From the NCBI GenBank assembly GCA_949825065.1, contig OX463862.1:14069592-14133591 (forward strand): a DNA stretch of 64,000 nucleotides, read 5' to 3'. The notes beneath the pieces were generated by a model, which worked only from the letters and a program-made list of their open reading frames with translations, did not search any database and had not been told where the DNA came from. This document shows, in pieces, positions 11,420 through 22,342 of this stretch (position 1 is its first letter; every line of letters starts with the position of its first letter). The DNA comes from Odontocerum albicorne. Taxonomy: Eukaryota; Arthropoda; Insecta; Trichoptera; Odontoceridae. The translations under genes and the position numbers were made by a program.

Positions 11420-11545
11420 GTGGAGTAGTTGGAAATTATTGGTTAAGACACATGTCTTTAACTTGGTGATTTCGGGTTCGATTCCCGACGGTATCAAACA
11501 AATGAAAAGGGTACTTGATCAGGTTTAACAGGTCATCTAGTAATA
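11420..11545 (+). mobile_element. SINE-B-like tRNA-derived remnant
   Basis: A tRNA-like head with attggttaagacac and a B box cgggttcgattcccgac, followed by aaaagggta. It is too diverged for a firm family assignment. There is no clear 3' boundary. Confidence 0.55.
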
Positions 11546-11573
11546 ATACTACTACACTTGCAATTTTGACACA

Positions 11574-11662
11574 TAATTAAAATAATAATAAAAAATACAA
11601 TTTATATAGTGCCGTTTAGAGAACATACTATTTCCAAGGACGCTCTGGCTTAGGATTCGAAT
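11574..11662 (+). repeat. Family Z end segment
   Basis: Contains tttatatagtgccgtttaga followed by an A-C-T spacer and aaggacgctctgg. The same motif is at 15825-15875, 62645-62705 and, inverted, at 10125-10190. A short stem (gtttagag/ctct) is possible. Confidence 0.55.
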
Positions 11663-11689
11663 TAACTTTTATCAACATACTTAAAATAT

Positions 11690-12050
11690 TAAGAATAATT
11701 TTGACATATTGAAGAGCGTGGCCGTAGATGACATTTACTTAAGTTCAATAAACCGAGTATTTTGAAACTACTTGAGTAGGCACGTAACTCGCGGTTTGTC
11801 ATCGTACGTGTTGACAATATTATCCCGAACGTGTAGAGGTTACAACACTCGCACACGTCTGTTAATATGTATACCAAATTGGTAACATTTTTTTCCGGAA
11901 AATTTTGAGTATCGAACTCGGCATCCTGGATGGAAGATATACGTCTTATCAAATAAGCTGAGGTGCATACAAAGCGGTGCCTTGTTTTCTGAATTCTTCG
12001 AAACAGGTACAATTTGGATTGGGTCCTTTTTGCATAATTACCTCCATTTA
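11690..12050 (+). repeat. Repeat family X, second copy
   Basis: Starts gacatattgaagagcgtggc and carries gagtaggcacgtaactcgcg and catcgtacgtgtt, matching 1115-1227. It ends ggattgggtcctttttgcat, matching 2200-2232. It has no MITE-T insertion, so it shows the unfilled state of the element at 1005-2235. Confidence 0.55.
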
Positions 12051-12191
12051 TATGTTCATTTCTTCAACCGTACTGATGGAGGTTTTTAATGTAATATTTA
12101 TATATCTGCAGTATTCTAACAAATACTTATACGAAATTAGTAATTAACAAATATACCAATTTGTCAAAGGTCATGTATGGTGAGATGTTCT

Positions 12192-12386
12192 CTATATGCA
12201 CAAAATATAACCTTTTTGCGTATTGTTACGTACTTGTACTCTCCTGTTCGTCTTTCCATTAATACGATGTACTCGTAAATTGTCAATGTCGTATTGAAAA
12301 TAATAAAAAAAACCTTCGGGACCACAGTTTTGTTTTTCATCGTCTCGAGGTAAAACATCTAACATAGCTATATACAAGATGGTCAA
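12192..12386 (-). CDS. Uncharacterised 64-residue ORF
   Basis: Composition is less extreme than the surroundings: MLDVLPRDDEKQNCGPEG near the start, then a basic stretch KTNRRVQVRNNTQKGYI. Mixed polar and charged residues look more protein-like than the usual AT-rich chance frames. I recognise no family and see no splice or promoter context. It may be an exon or transposon fragment, or chance. Confidence 0.2.
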   Translation of the reverse strand: MTILYIAMLDVLPRDDEKQNCGPEGFFYYFQYDIDNLRVHRINGKTNRRVQVRNNTQKGYILCI

Positions 12387-12916
12387 TCATTGCGAGAAAT
12401 CTGGAGAAGTGAGATAGAGAGAGGGGTTTTTTTCGGAATCATCAGGAATTCTGCTACCGAAAGCTTACAACAATATTTTGACATGCCCCACTTGCATATA
12501 ACATGCCTCACTCTTGAGTTCTTTAGTTGCTTAAAATAGCAAAGCCTTCCGTTGGCTTACATACTTTTGTTTAATTTACCAGACAATTATTTACGCCATA
12601 TTGAATTAAGACTATTTTCAACACCATATTAATGAATTGAGGTGTTAAGAGCATCACCACTCGCATACGGAATGACTCTGTTGAATGAATTTTTTGATAT
12701 CGATATCTACCACATATCGGCATATAAAGTGATGATCTTATTTCTGTATAACCTTTTCGGGTATAACTGAGTTACTTCACAGGGAAACTTGAGTGACATT
12801 TTTCCTGTTGTTGTTTTACTATATTTAGACATTTTTTCTTATTATTTCATGTAATTGAGTGAAATCAGTATCAAATGTAAAATAAATAAATTTCTGAAGC
12901 ATCACAATAGGTATAG

Positions 12917-13030
12917 TAATTTGTTTTATCAAACGCTGTTTATTCCACTTTTTGTAACGGTATTATTAATTAACCAAATGTCTTTATTAAACCTCCACAA
13001 TGTTAATGCCTTAATTATAAACAATACATT
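12917..13030 (+). mobile_element. FB arm remnant
   Basis: One outer arm (gtaatttgttttatcaaac, ctgtttattccac, ttttgtaacggta) followed by the FB-flank block acctccacaatgttaatgcc in reverse orientation. The central part of the foldback is missing. Confidence 0.65.
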
Positions 13031-13288
13031 ACAATATTTGCAGTCCAAATATTATTTGCAATGCACTATTATACTGTACTTTGAGATATTATTAATCTTT
13101 AGACGTGTAATTTACCCAAAGATCGCTCGAGCACAATGCGTTGCAATACAACTTAGTTTAGATATAGTTTAAATACTACAACACTCATCTAGTACACACT
13201 CTTTAAGTCATTTAAAAAAATCCATTAGTGGCCATCTAGTGACCGAAAAATGAACGACGCATATAAATCAAATAAATAAATTATGAAA

Positions 13289-13720
13289 CTAAAGTTCAAA
13301 TGATATTAATGTATTGTATTGTATTATTACAGCTATTTGTTTGCTACTGTTGTGTGTGTGTGGTCCTGACAAAGAGAAAAAAATAAAACCATTTTTCACC
13401 AATTTCATTTGAATAATTACATATAATACATACAACTCATCATACCGTGTCCCTTTCAGGGCTGATAGAGGGAACACATCTTTAAACTTTTCTATCCAGT
13501 CACACAACTTTCACCACTTCAACATTATTTATACATTTCATCATGCTAAATCTTCTATTCTTGATACTTGTCCCTTTATTTATTTATATTAACACTTTCA
13601 AACAAATCATGGAGCTTTTTTTGCTTTAAAACAATTAATTTTAACCAACCACCTTTTATTTCGTAACTATTATCAATATTCATGACCGTATCTTTAACTA
13701 AATGTGTAGAAAAAGAAAAA
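13289..13720. other. No recognised feature
   Basis: A+T-rich sequence with a short (TG)n run near 13350. No repeat family or gene is recognised. Confidence 0.45.
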
Positions 13721-13725
13721 AAATA

Positions 13726-13862
13726 TTATAATTTTTTTAATCAAACACTGTTTATTCCTCTTTATATAACGCTATAGCCCTACCGGTTTCAAAGGATTCC
13801 ATCCCATCATCAGGGGAGCACAAACAAGTCTTGTTTGATTTTAACAAATTATAATATTTTTA
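13726..13862 (+). mobile_element. FB element with deleted right arm
   Basis: The left arm is complete to catcatcaggggagcacaaa and the loop region caagtcttgtttg. It then jumps to attttaacaaattataat, so most of the right arm is lost. Deletion inside one arm is common in foldback DNA. Confidence 0.78.
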
Positions 13863-13896
13863 AACCTACAGAGCGTTAATGCTTTAACTACTCGTA

Positions 13897-14305
13897 TATT
13901 TATTTATTTATTTAACACTTTTATTGCAAATACATACTGGCGGGCTTATTGCCAGGCGGCAATCTCTTCCAACCAACCAGGCAAAAGTAAATGAAGCAAG
14001 TTATATGGTTTCATAAATCATTCAAATGACTATCCATCCCCACGAAATCCGTAAACATATACGTGAGCACATGCCCACGAACCCCACAAAGACGGACAAT
14101 CACCCGAAAATTATTTTTCATATAAAGTGAGATATCATCAATTAAAAGGAAAGGAAGAGATGGTGGATAGGAAAGGAAAAGAAAATTCGGGAATGAAACA
14201 CGTTATTTTACTGACTAGAAATTAAGAGTTTTTTCAGTCGCTTCTTAAAGCATGCCAAGGACGGAGCGAGTCTTATATTGGTTTGTAACTGACTCCAGAG
14301 GCTCT
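13897..14305 (-). mobile_element. LINE-A 3' end
   Basis: Reverse strand: a ttatttatttatttaaca tail, ggcgggcttattgcc hairpin, cacgaaatcc, atgcccacgaac and ggaatgaaacacg blocks. It then reaches into the last codons of the ORF (tgactagaaattaagagttt encodes the LLISSQ stop region). The 5' truncation is near 14305. The flank at 13889 carries a TACTCGTA octamer. Confidence 0.88.
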
Positions 14306-14309
14306 ATAA

Positions 14310-14465
14310 ATATTGTAATATATAAAAAACTAACCACAATAAAAATTAAATTAAAATAAATTCATCCCAAAACTCTCAAGGAAAGTGTGGAATTCGATGG
14401 AATTTATACAAGAGTTTTGGACGAGGAATATTTTGAGATAAATAACGCTTCTTTAGTCTCAAATC
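14310..14465. other. No recognised feature
   Basis: A+T-rich spacer between two LINE relics. Confidence 0.4.
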
Positions 14466-14665
14466 TCTTTATTTCGATAAGTACATCTGATTAACTTTAC
14501 TTTCTTTCAAAGTCTGGTCCAATTGATCGAGGCACGTTTTCCTTGGTGTACCTCTTTCACGCACCTCTTGAACTTCTGATTTGTATAATCGCTTAGTCAT
14601 TCTTTCGTTATTCATTTCTTCACGTATCCAAACCACGTTAACGCTCCTTTCTTAATCTTGCATAA
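14466..14665 (-). pseudogene. LINE-R C-terminal relic
   Basis: The reverse-strand translation has KIKKGALTWFGYVKK, then NNERMTKRLYKSEVQE and RKTCLDQLDQTLKES, the C-terminal block of LINE-R (relatives read LRWFGHVERM-ERLTKQ). One stop lies within it. It has no catalytic motifs. Confidence 0.75.
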
Positions 14666-14994
14666 TTTGAATGATTGTTATCTTAAATTAAAACTAACCA
14701 CAAATAAATAAGGTCGAAAATGCATTTTGAACAGTATTTGCCAATAAAGTAACAAAACAATATTAAGTCCATCTGTAAGAAGAGAGCGGTGTTATAATAT
14801 TATAGTTAGCGTTTGCTTCTTTCCAAACGTGCTGAATGTATATTATTATGACTATGGTTTTTTTGGCGTAATTTTAAAGATGGAACGTTATAAGTTGATT
14901 TTTTTTGGGTGTTTGATGCTTTTTTCAATAACGCAAAGGAAAAATCGCGATATAAACAAACAAAAAAATATCTACGATATGTATACGATGCGGG

Positions 14995-15125
14995 TTAGCC
15001 CTCAATTTAATGGCCGCGACCCCTACTTTCCTATTTTTACGCTTAATCTAGTTATTTTTTTGCAATACAGGTTAATCTTTGTTCAGAGCGCCCTTGAGGA
15101 TATTTCGCTCTCTTGACAACAGCAT
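14995..15125 (+). repeat. Family Z remnant
   Basis: Blocks aatttaatggccgcgacccc, ctttcctat and cagagcgcccttgaggat parallel 10020-10190. Boundaries are unclear. Confidence 0.4.
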
Positions 15126-15129
15126 ATAA

Positions 15130-15820
15130 AAAGTACTTTTATTCCTTATTTGGGTTTAAAGTAAAAAAAATAATAGCGTAGCAAGAACTTAATTAAGTGA
15201 GAGAAATACAATATTAAAAATTATAATTTTAAAACCAAGTAGGTACCTTCAAAGACTCCAAATTATTATTATTGTATATGAGAGGTTGTTACATTTTTTT
15301 AAAAACGACCGTTACACGGCCTGGCTGCTTCTAAATTTGAAAATAAATTGAATTTCGTAAAAGGAACAGAGAACGTAAATTGGGCTGTCAGTGGGCACGG
15401 AGTTCTTTTGTTTTTTGTGCCATAGACAATCGTGGCTACATTAAAGCTGTTTGTAGCTCGGTTTGGGATGCGGGTAATGATTTGGTTGCGTTTTCCTTGT
15501 CCTAAATGAAATTTTGTCTGTTTTTACGTTTTTTTAAATCGTATTACGTAATTTTTTTGTCATTTTTTGAAGTTATAATATTTTTTTATGATATTATTTT
15601 GAATAATCAATTTTATTGTGGTTGAACGATCAAATAGATACGGTTATCATAGTCGATCATTTTCAATGGTGAATTTTATTTATTTATTTAACACTTTATT
15701 GTATAACAATTAAATACTTGGGTGTTAAATTCAAACAGTTAGTTCTCATTTGATCCTTATGTCGAATAACTCACTTAGAATATTGGGATTTATGATGCGA
15801 GTCTAAAAATACTGATAGTA
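15130..15820. other. No recognised gene
   Basis: A+T-rich with a less biased patch at 15300-15500. A short LINE-A-like tail (tttatttatttaacac) is at 15676-15700. Nothing else is supported. Confidence 0.45.
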
Positions 15821-15824
15821 AAAT

Positions 15825-15970
15825 TATAAAGCGCCGTTTAGAAGAGACTCTTGTCATGAGCGCTCTAATTTGGAAATAAAACCCAATATTATTAAAAGAT
15901 TACTACCTCAGAGGCCTAGTTGGTAAGACACCTGTGTTCCGTCTTAGAAGTTGCGGGTTTGATCAGTTGA
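15825..15970 (+). mobile_element. Family Z end followed by SINE-A head
   Basis: aaagcgccgtttagaag and gagcgctctaatttgg (family Z end) lie at 15825-15880. At 15905-15970 a SINE-A head follows: cagaggcctagttggtaaga (A box) and ttgcgggtttgatc (mutated B box). The SINE breaks off after the tRNA-like part. Confidence 0.6.
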
Positions 15971-16058
15971 AACTGGAACAATTTCGATACAACTTCCAAA
16001 AAAAAAAACATATTACTGACATTCATTAAATATTCTTGTAAAAAATCAACCTTTAAAC

Positions 16059-16795
16059 CATAGGTTCCCAAAGTGGGCCCATCGCCCCCACTGGGGTACT
16101 GAAGGGAACTGAGGAGGCCATGCTGGCCCTGGGGGAAGTAAGGGGGCTACTTACTTATTTAAATTATTTTAATAAATACCTTTATAATTTCTTTTCCCAA
16201 TTGTTTTATATCCAAAATACCTTTTTGAAATTAATAAATTACTCTCACAGTTGTGTAAAATTTTTGCTAAATTTTTATTGCAAATAAAAAAATGCAAAAC
16301 ATGAATAAATTGGTGGCAGTACATCAGGTTCTGAATGAAGTGGCAATGGGCCGGACACGTAGCCAGAATGTCAGACTCCCGATGGACATCCGAAATAATC
16401 CAATGGTACACAAGAGGCATAAAGAGGCCCAGAAGAAGACCGAAGGTACGCTGGATAGATGAAATCAGGAAGCATGGCAGCATCACATGGCATCAACGAG
16501 CAAAAAACCGAACTATTTGGAGTCAACTTGGAGAGACCTTCACCCAGCAGTGGATCGACCCTGGTTGACAATGATGATGACATCAGGTTCATTCTTTTCG
16601 TTAGGATTATTTAATAAATACTTTAAAAATTTAAGTATCGCGTATCTTATTCATAACACTCAAGATATGTACATAAAAATGTTTACTACATTTTTCTGTT
16701 TTATTTAATTTAAAAACTGTACATTTCCAGGGGGGCCTTGTGTATTTTTTTTGCTGAAAAGGGGGTTGTGTGTCAAATAAATTTGGCAACCTATG
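16059..16795 (+). mobile_element. hAT element, non-autonomous
   Basis: The left end CATAGGTTCCCAAAGTGGGC pairs with the right end (read inward CATAGGTTGCCAAA). Flanking octamers ctttaaac (16051-16058) and gttaaaac (16796-16803) agree at 6 of 8 positions, as expected for an old 8-bp hAT duplication. G-rich subterminal runs (cccccactgggg, ccaggggggcc) are typical of hAT ends. No transposase is present. An RTE fragment is nested inside. Confidence 0.8.
16332..16579 (+). pseudogene. RTE-type LINE 3' end nested in hAT
   Basis: Encodes the C-terminus of an RTE-like endonuclease-RT polyprotein: MKWQWAGHVARMSDSRWT, KRPRRRPKVRWIDEI and SQLGETFTQQWIDPG, to its stop at 16568. The 3' tail is a short (ATG)n run, as in RTE elements. 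A perfect 11-bp duplication, acatcaggttc, flanks it (16321-16331 and 16580-16590). Only about 75 C-terminal residues survive the 5' truncation; the RT and endonuclease domains are absent. Confidence 0.93.
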
Positions 16796-16929
16796 GTTAA
16801 AACGATACTCTCTTGATTTCTGATATGGACAATAAATACCATAGACAGCGAACATATGTTTGAATTTTGACGTCGTGTTATCAATATGCAGTGAATTGAG
16901 ATTTTGACAAATTAATCTGTATGCCAATT

Positions 16930-17155
16930 ACAGTCTCTGAGTCCAAATAAAATATGGACTTTGTAGGATCTTCCAAACAGGTTATTAAAGATCTTGTATA
17001 AACATGTGTTGATATGTATTCCATCAACTGACGAAATAGAAACCCCCTGCAGAACTTGCAAGGTATGTGCTGCACACAATAAGTGAAACTCGGTACATGT
17101 GTAAGGAGTGTGATGTAGCTCTCTACAAAGGAAATTATTGGTAAAATTATCACAC
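16930..17155 (+). pseudogene. piggyBac transposase cysteine-rich C-terminus
   Basis: Forward frames give PCRTCKVCAAHNK, then after a one-base shift SETRYMCKECDVALY. The CxxC...CxxC spacing matches the zinc-binding cysteine-rich domain at the C-terminus of piggyBac transposases, which helps end recognition. Homologous relics lie at 35580-35690 (-) and 53135-53240 (-). The catalytic D-D-D domain is missing. The frame is broken, so this is an inactive fragment. Confidence 0.72.
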
Positions 17156-17315
17156 TAAACTCAATTATTAAAGTATTTAAAAAAAATAAACAGTCTCAAT
17201 ACAACATTTTTAAGATTTAGCAATTTTGGTAAACCCTTCATAAACATCAAAATTCTTCAAAAACAAGCCGGGCAGTGGAAAAGGTTGTTATGCTTTTGAT
17301 CGGGTCTTAAAAAAG

Positions 17316-18022
17316 TTGGAAGAGTTTCTTACATGGGAATAAACCCGCTAGATTGCACTTTATATAACGAAAGTATTATAAAAAAGTGGGAAGAGATTCT
17401 TACATGGGAATAAGCCCGCTAGATTGCACTTTATATAACGAAAGTATTATAAAAAAGTGGGAAGAGATTCTTACATGGGAATAATCCCGCTAGATTGCAC
17501 TTTATATAACGAAAGTATTATAAAAAAGTGGGAAGAGATTCTTACATGGGAATAAACCCGCAAGATTGCACTTTATATAACAAAAGTATTATAAAAAAGT
17601 GGGAAGAGATTCTTACATGGGAATAATCCCGCTAGATTGCACTTTATATAACGAAAGTATTATAAAAAAGTGGGAAGAGATTCTTACATGGGAATAAACC
17701 CGCTAGATTGCACTTTATATAACGAAAGTATTATAAAAAAGTGGGAAGAGATTCTTACATGGGAATAATCCCGCTAGATTGCACTTTATATAACGAAAGT
17801 ATTATAAAAAAGTGGGAAGAGATTCTTACATGGGAATAAACCCGCTAGATTGCACTTTATATAACGAAAGTATTATAAAAAAGTGGGAAGAGATTCTTAC
17901 ATGGGAATAATCCCGCTAGATTGCACTTTATATAACGAAAGTATTATAAAAAAGTGGGAAGAGATTCTTACATGGGAATAAACCCGCAAGATTGCACTTT
18001 ATATGACGAAAGTATTATAATA
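17316..18022 (+). repeat. 71-bp satellite derived from SINE-A tail
   Basis: Ten tandem copies starting at 17317, 17388, 17459, 17530, 17601, 17672, 17743, 17814, 17885 and 17956, each exactly 71 bp. The unit (gggaagagattcttacatgg, gaataaacccgctagattgc, actttatataacgaaagt) is the SINE-A 3' tail (ggaagagattgccacatggc, aataagcccgccaggttgta). From copy 3 onward the variants aatcccg and aaacccg alternate, a higher-order dimer of 142 bp. Confidence 0.96.
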
Positions 18023-18960
18023 AATATTACAAATATAACAAAAAAAATATATAATAATAAAAAAAAATGTTTAAAGATAGGAAGGTGGGGGATGTGGTAA
18101 TTAAAATTAAATAATTTATAAAGCGGGTGGTTTTCAGTTTTCTCTATAGTGCGCTAGTGCATAGCGACAATACTAAAGATATTTAATAATATTGACAGTA
18201 TGAGATTGTGCTTCTGTTTCTTCCATTCAATCCATCGAATTCTCTCTGATATGAAGTAATATGATCGATTGAATAGTTCAATCAAAACATAAATCAATTT
18301 GAAAATATATAGATCATGGAATAATCTTAAAAAAACAACATTTGAAATTTTATTAGAAGTCACCCAATTATCGAAAACTGAGTCTATCCATCAAACGTCA
18401 TAATTCAAAATAATTTCGAGAGATTTTCGTTTGAAACGACCCTTACCTCAATTAAATTATTAAAAAATTCAAAGAAAACAAATGCCGATTCAGAAATATT
18501 TTGTTTTACCAGCGATTAATGAAAGTTTAGTAAAATTATAGTAAACTAGCAAAAATCAGGAATGGCGGAGTGCCTATCAGTGAAACGGGTTGACGTTTAT
18601 ACTGAAGCTTAAAAGATCCTTTTTTTTCAAGTTATATGGTCGATTTTTGTTTTTTTAGAGGCGTCGACTGTGTCTCCTAACTGGATGGTGTTATTGTCGA
18701 AGCAGGAAGTCATATGGTGCGAAAGGTGACGATTTGAGGTTGTTGTGGGGAGGTTGTTTTTCCCATCGAAAGGGTCTACCGTCGTTCCAAAGAAAGAAGT
18801 AAACTCTCTGTAATGAGAGAAAAATACGAACTTGGAAAAAATAATGGTGTCCCAATTATGTAAAGTAAAGTCCCAATTATGTAAAACTGTCTGGTAACAA
18901 AACTAAATAAATGTGATTGTTGTCACCGCTTAATGTGCTGTAGTATTATTGCGAACACGT
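18023..18960. other. No recognised feature
   Basis: A+T-rich with a less biased patch around 18660-18840. No repeat match or gene is supported. Confidence 0.45.
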
Positions 18961-18964
18961 GTAA

Positions 18965-19475
18965 TGAAGAATTACGAGTTATGTGCCTCAGTGGGTTTTA
19001 AGCCAAAGGTTCGATTAATGGGGCCGAAGGCAATGTTTCTGGCCACGCTCTTATAATATTTATGCATCACTAATTCGGACATATTTAAGAGTACCACACG
19101 AATTAATGAATTTCTTCCAACGTATTTAATAAAGAAATTAAAGTTCTAAAGCCTATTTTAATGGTTCTTAGCTCGAAGACTCGATTAATGGGACCGAAGA
19201 GAATATAGTCGGCAAATCACGCTCTTTAATATTTTCACATCCCTAATTCGGATATATTGAAGAGTACCATACTAATGAATTTATGAATTCCTTCCTACGT
19301 CTCTGATGAAGAACTAAAAGTTCAGTGACTATTCAAGTCATTCTTAAGTCGAAGGCTCGATTAATGTGTCGAAGACAATGTCGTCTCACGGCTACACTCT
19401 TCAATATGTTCACATCGCTAATTCCGTAATATTGAAGAGTACTATACGAATGAATGAATTAAATCCTTCCAACGT
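18965..19475 (+). repeat. 172-bp repeat family, three tandem copies
   Basis: The anchor tcgattaatg occurs at 19011, 19181 and 19357, spacing 170 and 176 bp. Each unit has a cgaag block, cacgctctt-aatatt, taattcggacatatt-aagag and a-gaattaatgaatt. Single diverged units lie at 28500-28615 and 30665-30785, and a shorter piece at 33290-33340. Confidence 0.85.
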
Positions 19476-19837
19476 TTCTCAACCATATATCTTGACCTTG
19501 CCAGAGAATCGTTCGTTCGTATAAATTATAAGAACTGCCCGAATTAAAACGTATTACAAAAAGTTTTTATTTATACCAGAATTATTGGAAATTTAAAGAT
19601 TAAACCTCTTGTTTTTGGTTTACGAGATCAATTATAATAGAATTAAAGACCATAACTCACAAAGGCAGATTTTGATCCGGTGATGCGCCATAAATTGAGG
19701 CAGGGGATCCCGGTTTGACAGGTTTCCTTTTATAATAAATACTAAAACGTTTCTGATAATTGGTCCAAAATTTTGACGGATTACTATCAAACAACCCTTA
19801 AATTTTAACATTCTGTGAATATGTATTCAAAGCATCA

Positions 19838-19935
19838 TCATCACGCTATGCCCCTATTGCAATAAATAGAGAAGACAGACCTGCACCTCATTTTATCCTG
19901 ATACCATACACCTCATCACGCATAATATATACAAA
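19838..19935 (-). pseudogene. LINE-R 3' end fragment
   Basis: On the reverse strand the gcgtgatgatgatgc-like end and tctctatttattgcaat block resemble the LINE-R terminal segment seen at 25985-26030. Strongly decayed. Confidence 0.45.
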
Positions 19936-20093
19936 CACATATTGTATATGATATACTCGTATGTTATGTACAACCTAAATTACAGAAATCCTCTACCTGC
20001 TTCAATCTTTCATTGGTCACCTATATGCTACATTTTCTTTTCCTTTTGCACTTTTTTGTCACCATACTAACTTGTAACTAGAAAGCAAATCAC

Positions 20094-20170
20094 ACAACTA
20101 ATTATTTTAACACTAATTATTATTTAGCACGTACATACATGTCCACTCGTTCAGGCTACTTGTATTAGGA
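20094..20170 (-). mobile_element. Jockey 3' UTR fragment
   Basis: Contains acatgtccactcgttcaggc followed by tacttgtatt, matching the Jockey 3' UTR just after the stop codon (compare 50725-50755). An internal part is missing. Confidence 0.65.
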
Positions 20171-20242
20171 TGAAAATTATATGAGAGTTAGGGGTGAGAA
20201 ATATTTTGAAATATATAATGCTTTTGAAGTTTAAATTAGATT

Positions 20243-20312
20243 TGTTATATTATTTATAGTTAAGGCATTAACATTGTGGAAGTTTAAAGACATTGTAATT
20301 TTTTTTATATAA
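20243..20312 (+). repeat. FB flank block
   Basis: ttatagttaaggcattaaca followed by ttgtggaagtttaaagacat matches 61660-61705 next to the complete FB element. The foldback arms are absent here. Confidence 0.6.
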
Positions 20313-20339
20313 CTTTGGATGAGTGACTTAAATATATGT

Positions 20340-20830
20340 TTACTATCACGCCATCTTCTTGTCCAGAAAGGCAGAGCGGAGAGATCGCTATACTTTCCTA
20401 TTGCAACACACATTTTTCGCCTCTTCTACATATATACATTTCTTCATACACCTACTGAGATATCTCAGAATTTTTATATCTCCTTGCAAAATTGATTCAA
20501 ACATACTTTGTTTTCTTCTACCACGTCTACCACTCACATTTGCACCTTTTTTTCTAACCAACGTAAAGTGTTCATCTTAATCTTACTCAACACATCATCT
20601 TTAAGCTTACATTCATCTCAAATCACTTTATTCCATATTTTTTACCACTTTGCACGATTTTTCCTATCACACAAATTAATGTCATTGTCATTTCACATAT
20701 TCTTCTCAGTGCGCGCATTTATTCTCCTCCATTCATAATTTCCCCCGTCCATGTTGCACTCCTATATATGAATGTTGATACTAAAATACTACTGTGGACT
20801 ATCATCTTAGGAGATTTTCATACCGTCTGA
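20340..20830 (-). pseudogene. LINE-R C-terminal relic
   Basis: The reverse-strand sequence ends with the LINE-R signature (cctttctggacaag, gatggcgtgatag) and continues upstream through gcaaatgtgagtgg and tggtagaag blocks parallel to 32040-32270. Frames are broken. Confidence 0.65.
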
Positions 20831-20889
20831 TTCGAGTACATAGGCAATTTAATGCCTCAATGAGTTTGTTTCCTTTTGCTACACAACGT

Positions 20890-21231
20890 TATACTAAATA
20901 AATCGTAGTATGGTCCCTGTGACGTTTCACAAATTTGCCCCAATACAACTTTGTAACGACGTTCAGTAATTTTAATTATTTTATCAACTTTAATATAAGC
21001 CTCGATTCTAATAAATAGCAAGTTATTTAGGTAAACACATAAAACTATCCCCGCTGGAACTCAGATTTTTTTAAATAGAATTCTAGTCTGGTTTTCACTT
21101 AAGGCCTATAAAAACATATTTCTGGTTGGTTGGAAGAGATTGCCACATGGCAATAAACTCGAAACTAACAATGATGACAAATTAATACATCTTGTTACAA
21201 ATTAGCAAAAATGTGGCAGTTTGTTAAGATC
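20890..21231 (-). mobile_element. MITE-T, truncated, with SINE-A insertion
   Basis: Starts tatactaaat with gtagtatggtccctgtgacg and continues through the shared body to cagtttgttaag. The second TIR half is missing. A SINE-A lies inside, flanked by aaact. Confidence 0.8.
21047..21161 (+). mobile_element. 5'-truncated SINE-A inside MITE-T
   Basis: Begins within the B-box part (atccccgctggaactcag), lacks the A box, and ends ggcaataaactcg. The 5-mer aaact is repeated on both sides (21042-21046, 21162-21166). The 5' truncation supports LINE-driven, target-primed integration. Confidence 0.82.
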
Positions 21232-21546
21232 CGATCATAGTTTCGCCGTTCTAAATTTTCTATAACCTCGAATCACGATTTCAATATCCATTCTTATAAT
21301 AGGATGTCCCAATAAGAGCGCCGGATTTAAATTTCGCGCCATTTTTTTATATAAGGTTGGCATCTTTAAAAATTGCCATTTGTCAATCTTGGGATTAGTA
21401 AATATAAAACGCTACATGAAATAACAACGCGCTATTATTGTTAAAACTCATTATAAAAATGGGAAAATTTTTGCTAAAACAGTAAGTTTGTGGAATATTC
21501 GATCGAAATAATGGTCCAAATGAGTCATCGAATCAAATTGAGGAAC

Positions 21547-22341
21547 TATACTTCAGAAAATGTAGGATGGGTCCTGTGACGTTTTAAACGTCATGTCTCA
21601 AAGGGATGGGATAAAATCGTCTTTTTTTACAAATCGAATAGTTTTTTTACAAATCGTAAAATTGTTTTTCTCTAAACTGACGTTTTATTTCCTAATTTTC
21701 ATTATACTGACATTCTAAAGTTCAGAAAATGTAGGATGAGCCCTGTGACAGCTCACAAATTTGCCCCAATACAACCTTGTAACGATGTTCAGTAATTTTA
21801 ATTATTTTGTCAACTTTAATATAAGTCTCAATTCTAATAAATAGCAAGTTATTTAGGTAAATACATTACATAAGGTTGTATTGGGGCAAATTTGTGAGCT
21901 GTGACAGGACTCATCCTAGAATTTCCGAACTATAATGTATTGTATGATTTGTATCTATCTTTCAATAAGCCAAAATCCACTATGAATTAATACTAATTAC
22001 GAATATTTAATTTTAGGTATAAAAAAATCGAAAATCCAATTATCGTATACCCCATCCCTAGCTTATGCAGACTAACGTAGTGACTTTTGACAAACGTCAC
22101 CAAATATTATTTGATTTTAACAAACTGCCACAAATTTTTGCTAATTTGTAACAAGATGTATTAATTTGACATTATTGTTAATTTTATGTGATATATTTAC
22201 CTAAATAACTTGCTATTTATTAGAATAGAGGCTTATATTAAAGTTGATAATATAATTACAATTACTGAATGTCGTTACAAGGTTGTATTGGGGCAAATTT
22301 GTGAACTGTCATAGAACCTGTGCTACAATTTCTGAAGTATA
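21547..22341 (+). mobile_element. MITE-T nested in mariner
   Basis: Left end tatacttcagaaaatgtagg, right end aatttctgaagtata, with the expected internal body. It is 795 bp instead of about 576 because a second, short MITE-T copy sits within it. Confidence 0.87.
21718..21932 (-). mobile_element. Short MITE-T inside MITE-T
   Basis: About 215 bp: ttcagaaaatgtaggatgag at the left and tcctagaatttccgaactat at the right. Between them are inverted blocks caaatttgccccaatacaac and gttgtattggggcaaatttg. It interrupts the motif ctttctaatgtattg found intact in other copies. Confidence 0.82.
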
Positions 22342-22342
22342 G

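Noticed and set aside
17316..18022. CRISPR array
   Set aside because: Units are continuous 71-bp repeats with no variable spacers, in eukaryotic DNA, and derive from a SINE tail.
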